Of a DNA stretch of 64,000 nt, positions 45,601-51,966 are shown one piece after another. The translations under genes were made by a program, and so were the position numbers. Each line of letters starts with the position of its first letter. Position 1 is the first letter of the stretch. The stretch is from Novipirellula aureliae (GTDB lineage Bacteria > Planctomycetota > Planctomycetia > Pirellulales > Pirellulaceae): the NCBI RefSeq assembly GCF_007860185.1, contig NZ_SJPY01000001.1, positions 767,132 to 831,131 of the forward strand, given 5' to 3'. Under the pieces are notes generated by a model. The model did no database searches. It was not told where the DNA came from and saw only the letters and a list, made by a program, of their open reading frames with translations.

Positions 45601-46212
45601 GGCGCAGACAGTGATTCGGGCGAAAACAGGAATGAGAGCAACGAGGGAACGGAAGCGAAAGGTGGTGATAGCGAAGGCTCACCGAGCGAAAACTCCGCTT
45701 CTTCACCACCAAATTCCGATCAAACTCCGCCGCCCACCGATCGATCTTCCTCCTCGCAAGGGAGCAGCGGTAATGGAACAGGCACGGAGCTGGGCGAGAA
45801 TTCCACGCTTAGTGAACCGCCACCTGCACCCGATCCCATTGATTTGGAGTACGCCAAAAAGGCGACTGACATGGTTCTCGACTACCTCGATGAAACCCGT
45901 GAAGCTCCCGATCAAGAGTTGCTAGAGGATCTGAAATGGAGCGAGCAAGACTTGAAGCAGTTTGCAGATCGCTGGAAAGACGCCCGCGAAATGGCGCCGT
46001 CGCAAGCGGCGGATTCCGATAGACAGCGAGACTTACAAGAAGCACTCGAAAGCCTGGGGCTTCGCCCACCCACGCAGACAACCAACCGCAGGCAAGAGAA
46101 CGCGGATACCCTTGGTGGGATCAAAGATTCGGGCAATCGCACGCCACCGCCTGCCGCCTACCGAGACGCCTTCGAATCATTTCGAAGGGCAATTGGTCGA
46201 AAAACGCCGTAG
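42670..46212 (+). CDS. large membrane protein with Gly-Glu-Gln tandem repeats (DUF4175-like)
   Basis: 1180 aa. Three membrane helices occur at ~65-82, ~90-112 and ~183-203, then an exported beta-rich part (~215-590) with Ig-like stretches (VYYEPPSYVGKAPHSLTSPI, IRGLDGTRVTLRVRTNRAVE, EITIVMPQQTP). Then comes a long disordered low-complexity region: ~19 copies of the 5-residue unit GGEQQ (656-751), Ser/Gln/Asn-rich linkers, and six QEGQG units (~943-970). The end (~1055-1180) is helical (YAKKATDMVLDYLDETREAP). A planctomycete protein of this layout usually sits near MoxR/DUF58/BatA-type genes; none is visible here. A later ATG at 42700 is also plausible. No enzymatic motif was seen and the function is unknown. 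The stop is 4 bp from the convergent thioredoxin-like gene. Confidence 0.85.
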   Translation: MKSQGVEETLMPPSTTAPSPSPARREKSATNPSPSFDAISELVESRIAEAQNALWWAELTRVGLKTLLGALVGVLLFVVIDQWIYSPGILLRVGWFGAWLVWMGWMIFSRIIPVLSGTICPEYAARSLERDTPEMRQELTSYVMLRDQRSDAGLRGKIVRSVGAHAAGRLKQNDRLPSEATGTIVWWLATAATLALFLVYAVVSPKSTLQSASRLVMPAASIAPAKRVAITDVQPGDAEVMAGRNVAISARVTGLSDDQNAWCRYRVGQQSREIQLLLNADTDRFVAELPLDFSSIGHASSSDIEYVIAAGDDLAGPFRLSIDDVPVVAIESVYYEPPSYVGKAPHSLTSPIIRGLDGTRVTLRVRTNRAVERAVVQFNPKPLGNIVQATAGVTEMKLDDAGTLATVSFPLRHVKGRSAAVQLEQYRIVVRDESGQTNPDPIIYPIDVIADLAPEITIVMPQQTPKDLPIDAQQVIEVHAADADFGLSQIELEVRRGIDVVSRPVLWEDTTGAKGNQVAEYRFRPLEHFLREGDSVEITAIATDNRSDRHDPLVEPNVTRTGEIVLRITQSEPLDDDPQGNDGMSATDDEPASNRNDSKQQEAGTQSGGSGGSGGDEATKQKSGEHEGGGQGSGQSQGDQQQNDQPQQGGKQESGEQQGGEQQGGEQQGGEQQGGEQQGGEQQGGEQQGGEQQGGEQQGGEQQGGEQQGGEQQGGEQQGGEQQGGEQQGGEQQGGEQQGGEQQGGEQQGGEPQPMGDGQQGSNENLQGDASSSAEDSQSKEPPKHDGEAFERIRDYLNKKRQAEQNGSAGEPQTQEDQQQNSTAGPSGDQNAANQGSQSQQNDEGRRGDNQSNQEPLSDQQDGKSGESSNDGSGVNQPNGETENGTSDQQSDSDGSTWTENEQSQGSGEAGDEGASATDSERKDSQDHEAGSEDGNQDGSNQEGQGQEGQGQEGQGQEGQGQEGQGQEGEGTQNNSEGADSDSGENRNESNEGTEAKGGDSEGSPSENSASSPPNSDQTPPPTDRSSSSQGSSGNGTGTELGENSTLSEPPPAPDPIDLEYAKKATDMVLDYLDETREAPDQELLEDLKWSEQDLKQFADRWKDAREMAPSQAADSDRQRDLQEALESLGLRPPTQTTNRRQENADTLGGIKDSGNRTPPPAAYRDAFESFRRAIGRKTP
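44635..44922. repeat. 15-bp coding minisatellite, about 19 copies
   Basis: GAGCAGCAAGGTGGT with synonymous variation (CAA/CAG, GGC/GGT/GGA/GGG, occasional GGA for GGT). All changes seen preserve the GGEQQ pentapeptide, so the reading frame is under selection. Units differ mainly at third positions. Confidence 0.95.
45496..45585. repeat. 15-bp coding minisatellite, QEGQG, 6 copies
   Basis: CAAGAAGGACAGGGG-type units, less diverged than the array at 44635, inside the same gene. Near-identity of copies suggests recent expansion. Confidence 0.9.
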
Positions 46213-46216
46213 GGCG

Positions 46217-46912
46217 TCAAAAACAATGGCGTTCAATCAATGAATTGAGTTCGTTGGTCGAATGAACCGCACCGACGATCGTCGTTCTCGGAAACATTAG
46301 CTTGGGAATTGTCCCCGAACCAGCTCGCTGGTACAGCTGAACATGCTTATTGATGAATTCGGTCGGGATGGAACTTGCAAGCATGGCATTGAGCTCATCA
46401 CGATCAACGATCGTAAAGGCGCGTTGGAGCGCTTGGTTGTAGGTTGGTCTCGATTCAAAAAGGAAATCATGGAAGCCACTAAAGGCAGCCCGATCGACGG
46501 CCCACACAGCGATCGACAACTTCGCTAAATCGCACGCTTCGGAACTGGCCGCTCTGGTCGACGACACCGTTGGGTTGCATTTTCCATCCATCGGTACTGG
46601 CAAACTCAGCACAGCCAAGCGATCACCATACGTCATTTTCGCACCCTTAATCGATTGATGGGTTTCTCGGCAATGCGAGCAAGTGTAGTCGAATAGTTCA
46701 ACAAAGACTTTCTCTGCATCGGGATTGCCTATCATTGGCCAGGCTGATGTATCAAGCTTGACATTGCTCAATACGACCGCCTTTCGAGGCGATTTCTGGG
46801 CAGCGTTGTCTTCAGCAAACATCACGTTGGCTGGGCCTAACAAGAAGCAAAGGGCCGCAATGCAAAGCCCAAAATTACGGAAATCGGTACGAGGCCATTT
46901 GGATGTAATCAT
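46217..46912 (-). CDS. exported thioredoxin-fold protein (DsbA/DsbC-like)
   Basis: 231 aa from the ATG at 46912, preceded by GGAG at a good distance. An upstream ATG at 46957 lacks a ribosome site. The signal sequence is LCIAALCFLLGPANVMFA. The catalytic motif is VELFDYTCSHCRETHQSIKG (CxxC with Ser-His, as in thiol oxidoreductases), followed by the helical insertion (ACDLAKLSIAVWAVDRAAFS, GFHDFLFES) of DsbA-like proteins. The cis-Pro loop appears as SGTIPKLMFPRTTI. It probably oxidises or isomerises disulfides in exported proteins; the nearby Cys-rich YTV protein could be a client, which is inference only. It is convergent with the repeat protein. Confidence 0.82.
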   Translation of the reverse strand: MITSKWPRTDFRNFGLCIAALCFLLGPANVMFAEDNAAQKSPRKAVVLSNVKLDTSAWPMIGNPDAEKVFVELFDYTCSHCRETHQSIKGAKMTYGDRLAVLSLPVPMDGKCNPTVSSTRAASSEACDLAKLSIAVWAVDRAAFSGFHDFLFESRPTYNQALQRAFTIVDRDELNAMLASSIPTEFINKHVQLYQRAGSGTIPKLMFPRTTIVGAVHSTNELNSLIERHCF

Positions 46913-47150
46913 CGGGACTCCAGCGTGATGAATGGTTCGGGACGATATGTTGTGCATGTAAGTCGTCGAGTTTTAAAGACGTCAGAATGTGGCTTTCACC
47001 CGACTGCAGATTGCGTACCACCAATTATAGGTCACAGTTTATTGTGACGACTGTGAAATATATGTCCGTTTTAAAAACAATTCATCTGATGTCCTCACAT
47101 AGCGGTCGAGTCGGCCTCATAGCGAATTCCAAACGCGTAGAAAAAAAAAG

Positions 47151-47350
47151 TGGCACAGGCTTCCAGCCTGTGATCGCCAAACCACAGGCTTCCAGCCTGC
47201 AATCGCCAAACCACAGGCTGGAAGCCAGTGATCGCCAAACCGCAGGCTGGAAGCCAGTGATCGCCAAACCGCAGGCTGGAAGCCTGCAATTGCCAAATCA
47301 CAGGCTGGAAGCCAGTGATCGCCAAATCACAGGCTGGAAGCCTGTGCCAC
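47151..47350. repeat. 29-bp tandem repeat, AGGCTGGAAGCC family, 7 units in both orientations
   Basis: Units CAGGCTGGAAGCCAGTGATC plus GCCAAACCG repeat with a 29-bp period. The first two units are inverted (AGGCTTCCAGCCTG) so the whole array is bounded by TGGCACAGGC...GCCTGTGCCA in inverted orientation. The rest of the 46913-47754 gap holds nothing recognisable. Confidence 0.93.
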
Positions 47351-47754
47351 ACATTGCACATCCGACACTTATGAACCACTCGTTCCTCGCGTCGGTTCGA
47401 ATGACGTCCTTTTTTCAAACGAACCGTTCGGGTTTTCTGGATTCGAAGGAGACAGATGGAACACTGCTTCTATTCGACTTCCGAAACCAGCGTATTTTCG
47501 ACGAGCGGGTGGAATGAGGGTGCGTAGAGATCAAAATCGTTATGCGTTCGCCTCCGATTGCTCAGGCTACAGGCGATTTCCATCTCGATTAGACGCGAAA
47601 GACGAACCACAGAAAGATCTTCGATCATTTTCACCTTTTGATCTTCATCGAGCTACAGATTGACCTTCTGCACCCGTCTGTGTAGGTTTGGCACGAATGA
47701 CGCTCGATAGCTGTGCGACAACCCTCATGTTTTTCAACCACAAGGAAACCGATT

Positions 47755-48072
47755 ATGAATGCGACGACCTTTCTCGATCTTGCAACGGAAGTGGATATTC
47801 CCGCAGACGGCACGATTAGCAAAACGCTTTACCAGGACGAGCGACTGAAAGTGATTTTGTTTGGTTTCGCTGCAGGCCAAGAACTTTCGGAACATACCGC
47901 TGCAGTGCCTGCCATTTTGCAGTTCCTCGACGGAGAAGCCGAAATCACCCTCGGAGAGCAAACGTTGACATCAGGGGCAAACACATTTGTCCATATGGAA
48001 GCGAATTTGCCACATAGTATTTCTGCCAAAGTGCCGACTCGAATGTTGCTGTTGCTATTGAAGGGGAAATAG
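47755..48072 (+). CDS. small cupin-domain protein
   Basis: 105 aa from the ATG at 47755, with AAGGA 8 bp upstream; a frame opening at 47713 has no good start. A single cupin barrel is seen: LKVILFGFAAGQELSEHTAA (GX5HXH-like, with one His lost), ILQFLDGEAEITLGEQTLTS, and ANTFVHMEANLPHSISAKVP (second motif PxxxPH). Such small cupins bind metals or act as sensors or dioxygenases; the incomplete first His motif makes catalysis doubtful. It is free-standing. The gap after it carries palindromes before the next gene. Confidence 0.82.
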   Translation: MNATTFLDLATEVDIPADGTISKTLYQDERLKVILFGFAAGQELSEHTAAVPAILQFLDGEAEITLGEQTLTSGANTFVHMEANLPHSISAKVPTRMLLLLLKGK

Positions 48073-48145
48073 CTCCCGATTATTTATAGCACTCTGCGGT
48101 TAAGTTTCTTAACGCCAAAAAAAATTCCAAATTTCTTTTCGCAGG

Positions 48146-48205
48146 TGTGACCAGACTTGTCACAGGGGTCGCGAACAATGGTCGTAGTTGAGTGATTGGC
48201 ACTCA
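48146..48205 (+). promoter_or_regulatory. two palindromes upstream of the QLMLF protein
   Basis: TGTGACCAGACTTGTCACA (48146-48164, 6-bp arms, 7-nt centre) and TGAGTGATTGGCACTCA (48189-48205, 6-bp arms, 5-nt centre) lie 57-116 bp before the start at 48262. They look like operator dyads. A repressor such as LexA is a guess; no planctomycete box is known to me that fits. Confidence 0.4.
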
Positions 48206-48261
48206 CGTGGGCTTTTTCAGAGCACACAAACGACGACCTTCTTCGCACGGAAATATGTTCG

Positions 48262-48507
48262 ATGACCCAATTGATGCTTTTTGACGCAGCGACTTCGATC
48301 ACCGCCCCGACCGTCGCTTTCACCCCAACGGTCGCCGTTCGAAATGAGCAGCCGAAAACGACAGCGACTTTCGAAGAGCCGAAGCAGGGACTCAATCACA
48401 TGGGCGATTTGGCTCGCTTGGTCTTGATGCGATACGACATGGTTGCCCGCCGCCGAGCCGAGCGAGCCGAAAAGGCGAGGCGGACCACGTTGGATTCCAG
48501 GCTTTAG
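48262..48507 (+). CDS. small protein with N-terminal clamp-binding-like QLMLF motif
   Basis: 81 aa from the ATG at 48262 (a longer frame from 48196 has no good start). The first residues are MTQLMLFDAATSI; QLMLF fits the consensus pentapeptide QLxLF with which polymerases and repair proteins dock on the DNA sliding clamp. A Pro/Thr-rich linker follows, then a compact end HMGDLARLVLMRYDMVARRR and AERAEKARRT, a basic helix. It is probably a genuine gene because codon use and the conserved-looking tail differ from the noise frames. It is two genes upstream of imuA/imuB, on the same strand, with a LapA-like gene in the opposite direction between. A regulator or accessory of the mutagenic polymerase complex is an inference. 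Confidence 0.7.
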   Translation: MTQLMLFDAATSITAPTVAFTPTVAVRNEQPKTTATFEEPKQGLNHMGDLARLVLMRYDMVARRRAERAEKARRTTLDSRL

Positions 48508-48554
48508 CCGATCTACGAGGCGAGTGGAATCGCCTAAAGGCTGGACTCCAACCT

Positions 48555-48875
48555 CTACTGGGTCAGTTCGTCAACCGCATCGAGTGGTTTGGTCGCCTTC
48601 TGCGAGGCGGCCTTCTGCGACGCGGCCTTTCGGGCGGCCACTTTTTGGGCTTCCGCTCTCGCTTTTGCCTTTTTTCGTGACCTCAGCATCAAATAGGTCA
48701 TGATCGATCCGAGCAGAAAGCCGATACCGAGGGACAGCAGGATTAGCAAAGAGAGAGAAAGCTGCTGACTGAAGAAAAACAGCTGGATTGTGGTCGGTTC
48801 GTTATTTTGAAGCGCGATCGCCAAAGCTACGATCACTGCCAAAATCAAAAAAAACCAACGTATTTTCTGCATCAT
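48555..48875 (-). CDS. LapA-domain inner-membrane protein
   Basis: 106 aa from the ATG at 48875, preceded by GAGGAG; an earlier start at 48914 adds 13 residues. Two membrane helices: KIRWFFLILAVIVALAIALQ (~3-20) and LSLLILLSLGIGFLLGSIMT (~37-58), with NNEPTTIQLFFF between, the LapA (DUF1049) signature. The tail is Ala/Lys-rich cytoplasmic sequence with repeats of AASQK. In E. coli LapA partners LapB in lipopolysaccharide assembly control; here no LapB is visible. Its start region faces the imuA start across a palindrome-bearing gap. Confidence 0.83.
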   Translation of the reverse strand: MMQKIRWFFLILAVIVALAIALQNNEPTTIQLFFFSQQLSLSLLILLSLGIGFLLGSIMTYLMLRSRKKAKARAEAQKVAARKAASQKAASQKATKPLDAVDELTQ

Positions 48876-48907
48876 CCCACGCTTCTCCTCTTTCAAAAAA
48901 ACATTTG

Positions 48908-48949
48908 CCAGCAAAAATGCTGGTCATTCATGCTAACGAATGATAGCAT
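48908..48949. promoter_or_regulatory. dyad cluster between the LapA-like gene and imuA
   Basis: CCAGCAAAAATGCTGG (48908-48923, perfect 6-bp arms) is followed by ATGCTAACGAATGATAGCAT (48930-48949, perfect 6-bp arms), with CATTC/GAATG overlapping. It is in the shared upstream region of divergent genes, 45-86 bp before the imuA start, a plausible operator for damage-inducible imuA. The identity of the binding protein is unknown. Confidence 0.45.
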
Positions 48950-48993
48950 AACGGCGTCTGTTTTATCGTTTGTCGTCGCTCGAATTATCAGGG

Positions 48994-50037
48994 ATGTTTT
49001 CTCTCGTGACCACCCAGCAAACTTTTGCATTTATGGAATTCGCGACTCCATCGGTCCCCTCGGTGACCGGAACGCGGACGGCGAAAATGCAGACGGTCAA
49101 ACCGGCAACGCTGCCCCCGCAACAGAAAACGGAGAAGCAAACTCCTGCCATCTCGGTTTCAAAACCTGCTTCGCCTGCCGAGTTGTCGAATGCAGAAACG
49201 GATCGGAAATCGATCTTAGACCGACTGCGTCAGAAAGCTCGCTGCGTGACAGCATCCTCGACCAAGACACGGATGTCACTACCGACCGGTTGCTTCGCGA
49301 TCGACCAAGAATTGTTGCAAGGTGGATTGCGAGCCGATGCGGTGACCGAGTGGATTGCGGATAGCGACAGCAGTGGTGCGGCAGCGTTATCGATGGCTGT
49401 CGCTGCGAATTGTTTGCGTCTCGACCGTTTGATGGGGCCAATCGTGATCGTCGATACCAATCATTCTTTCTTTCCACCCGCAGCGATTTCGCTCGGCATC
49501 CCGGCTGACCGGATGATTTTGGTGCGTCCCCATTGCCATCGTGATTGCGTTTGGGCGATCGATCAAGCGCTTCGCTGTGAAGCGGTCGCCGCGGTTTGGT
49601 CGATTGTCCGATCAAGGCTCAATGACTGTGATGCGCGTCGTTTTCAACTCGCCGCCGAAGAAGGCTGCACGACGGGCCTACTCGTTCGTCCTGCTTCCGC
49701 ACGCGGCCAAGCAAATTTCGCCGACGCTCGGCTGCACGTCAAACGCATTGCAGCGGAATCCGCCCCTCAGCGAAAAGCCGACGCATCCTGCTCGTCTCGT
49801 TTGGGCACGCCGCTCGAAGTGACCCTCGATCGCGGACGCGGGCACAGCCGAGGTAAACGTGTTTGGGTCCAAATTGACGATTCTGCTCGGCTGCAATCGA
49901 TTGCTCATCCGCAAACGAGAGACGCTGCGAAGAAAGATTCCCATGACAAAACGACTGCTGTGCATTTGGCTTCCCAATTGGCCCATCCAAAGCCATCGTC
50001 AACTCGAACAAGTCCAGACCGAAAACGCCGCGCCTGA
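48994..50037 (+). CDS. imuA: ImuA-like RecA-fold protein of the mutasome
   Basis: About 347 aa from the ATG at 48994; the start is uncertain (TTG at 48970 or ATG at 49033 also possible). The N-terminal ~75 residues are low-complexity Thr/Pro/Gln. The core has SLPTGCFAIDQELLQGGLRA, DAVTEWIADSDSSGAAALSM, IVIVDTNHSFFPPAAISLGI and RMILVRPHCHRDCVWAIDQA, the pattern of ImuA/SulA-related RecA-like proteins whose Walker A is degenerate. ImuA binds ImuB in damage-induced translesion synthesis. The C-terminus (KKDSHDKTTAVHLASQ) overlaps the imuB start by 95 bp, giving tight translational coupling. The symbol is by family resemblance. Confidence 0.8.
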   Translation: MFSLVTTQQTFAFMEFATPSVPSVTGTRTAKMQTVKPATLPPQQKTEKQTPAISVSKPASPAELSNAETDRKSILDRLRQKARCVTASSTKTRMSLPTGCFAIDQELLQGGLRADAVTEWIADSDSSGAAALSMAVAANCLRLDRLMGPIVIVDTNHSFFPPAAISLGIPADRMILVRPHCHRDCVWAIDQALRCEAVAAVWSIVRSRLNDCDARRFQLAAEEGCTTGLLVRPASARGQANFADARLHVKRIAAESAPQRKADASCSSRLGTPLEVTLDRGRGHSRGKRVWVQIDDSARLQSIAHPQTRDAAKKDSHDKTTAVHLASQLAHPKPSSTRTSPDRKRRA

Positions 50038-51694
50038 TTCCGATTCGTCTCGGTCTCAATCGATTACGGTGTTGTGGAGTGAAAACGCTCGGCGAAGCCG
50101 CGTGGTGGTGGCATGTTGCGATGCCGCATCGATGCTCGGAGTGCGAATAGGAATGCCCTTGATCCGAGCGAATCAATTGCTTTCGCATTCACCGGAGGTT
50201 GGGAAAGAAGAGCTTCATGTCCTGCCTCATGATCGGCAGGCGGATCATCAATCGCTCGAGCGATTGGCTGAACAAATTCAAGCATCGTTTTGCCCCAAGG
50301 TGGCAGTCGAATCGCTTGGAGAAAAAGCTTGGGCTGGTTTTCCACGCCATCAAGCCGAATCGTTGCTCTGCGATATTTCAGGTGTCGCCCATTTGTTTGG
50401 AGATGAGCAAAGAATGGTTGCCGCAGTGGTGAAACACTTGGCGGACGCCCATCCGATACCGCTGCATGCGAGATTGGCGATTGCCCCAAATGGAGCCGCC
50501 GCCTGGGCATTGGCCCATTTCGGGAAGCAAGCGGTCGAAATGACCGATGATGACAATCTTGTTTCTTCGATCGAAACTTTACCTGTCGAGTCGCTTCGAC
50601 TTGAAACCTCGGTCGTCGAAACATTGCATCGACTTGGCGTTGAACGAATCGACCAATTGCTCAAACTGCCGCGTGATGGTTTGGCAACACGGTTGGGCAA
50701 ACCGCTGGTGAACCGAATCAGCCAAATACTTGGACAGCTTGATGAACCGATCATCGTCCATCATCCACAACCGATCCTAAGCTTCCGTGATGAACTTGAG
50801 TATCCAACCCGAGACCGCGATATATTACTCGACCGGGTCGAGCGATTGATTGACCGAATTTGCGAAGGTTTGGTGCAGCGTCGTCATGGAGCACTTCGTT
50901 TGCGATGCCACCTAAGCCTAACGCCGCAGTCGCCTATTACGATGACGATTGGTCTGTTCGCACCGAGCCAAGAAAAAAAACATCTACTTTCGCTGATCAG
51001 CACTCGTTTTGAAACGCTCTCCATCCGGCACGATGTGGTCAAAATCAAAATGGATGTTCCATTGACCGCACCACTTCGCCATTCGCAATCTGAATTGTTT
51101 GCGAGTGACGTCACTACACAAGCATCATCATCATCACTCGCTTTTGGAGGTTCTTCGCTATCGCGTTTCGTCGATTCTCTTAGCGGTCGCTTGGGGCGAG
51201 ACACGGTATGGAGCGTCGAAGCGACGAAGGATTCTTTACCCGAGAATTCCTACAAACTGACGATCATGACAGGAAACCAGAACCGTGCAAACCGTAAAAT
51301 GCGCCCCAGTCGCACCATTCGACCGGCAAAGACGAACACGGGCGGCGAGTCAAAGGCTCGAACGGCAAACCATTTACCGTCTCACGCCGATGCGATGCGG
51401 CGCCCGCTAACGGTACTGAGCCAACCGATGACTTTGCAGCCCGCTGATGGCAATTCGCTAAACCTGGGTGACGTTCCAGAGGCATTTCGTTTGCGTGGGC
51501 AAACACACCGAATCACCCGCTGTTGGGGACCAGAGCGAATCGAAACGCAGTGGTGGAATGGTCCATCGATTCGTCGTGACTACTACCGAGTCGAGACGTC
51601 GGAGGGTCGATGGTGGTGGATCTATCGAGATTTTTCGGAGAGCAAATCGGGCTCACAAAAGAGCACGTGGATGTTACACGGGCAATTTACTTAA
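49943..51694 (+). CDS. imuB: ImuB-like catalytically inactive Y-family polymerase
   Basis: 583 aa from the ATG at 49943 (MTKRLLCIWLPNWPIQSHR). ImuB is the non-catalytic Y-family hub that links ImuA, DnaE2 and the sliding clamp. The Y-family fold is visible (GVRIGMPLIRANQLLSHSPE; LHARLAIAPNGAAAWALAHF; LGVERIDQLLKLPRDGLATR). The first metal Asp of active polymerases is replaced by CIWLPNW and the SxDE block by LLCDISGVAHLFGDEQ, so catalysis is unlikely. QSELF at 382-386 resembles a clamp-binding peptide. The C-terminal ~150 residues (LRGQTHRITRCWGPERIETQ, RDYYRVETSEGRWWWIYRD) form the usual ImuB tail. No dnaE2 lies next to it in the window. Confidence 0.88.
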   Translation: MTKRLLCIWLPNWPIQSHRQLEQVQTENAAPDSDSSRSQSITVLWSENARRSRVVVACCDAASMLGVRIGMPLIRANQLLSHSPEVGKEELHVLPHDRQADHQSLERLAEQIQASFCPKVAVESLGEKAWAGFPRHQAESLLCDISGVAHLFGDEQRMVAAVVKHLADAHPIPLHARLAIAPNGAAAWALAHFGKQAVEMTDDDNLVSSIETLPVESLRLETSVVETLHRLGVERIDQLLKLPRDGLATRLGKPLVNRISQILGQLDEPIIVHHPQPILSFRDELEYPTRDRDILLDRVERLIDRICEGLVQRRHGALRLRCHLSLTPQSPITMTIGLFAPSQEKKHLLSLISTRFETLSIRHDVVKIKMDVPLTAPLRHSQSELFASDVTTQASSSSLAFGGSSLSRFVDSLSGRLGRDTVWSVEATKDSLPENSYKLTIMTGNQNRANRKMRPSRTIRPAKTNTGGESKARTANHLPSHADAMRRPLTVLSQPMTLQPADGNSLNLGDVPEAFRLRGQTHRITRCWGPERIETQWWNGPSIRRDYYRVETSEGRWWWIYRDFSESKSGSQKSTWMLHGQFT

Positions 51695-51966
51695 GGCGGC
51701 GCACGCCGCAATCGCCACCAAACATCTTGATCAAAAATCGTCCAAACGGTTGCATCTGTACTGAACATAATGGTGGACGCACGAGATGGCACCATAAAAC
51801 TTACTATTTAGCAAGAATATGCGGGCATATCACTGCGGTTTCTTGTCCTCGAAGTAGCGTCTTGTACTAAGCAGCGGAATCCACCCAGAAAAATGGTTCC
51901 GAGCCAAACAGGCTGTGCTATCAAGTTTACAATTTCTCTATTTCTCTCCTTTCAATGGAACACCCA

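Noticed and set aside
47151-47350. Possible CRISPR array (29-bp period)
   Set aside because: The linker between palindromic cores is constant, not variable, unit orientation flips within the array and there are no cas genes.
48146-48164. CRP-type site TGTGACCAGACTTGTCACA
   Set aside because: The spacer of TGTGA/TCACA is 9, not 6, and no cAMP regulator is known here; kept only as a dyad.
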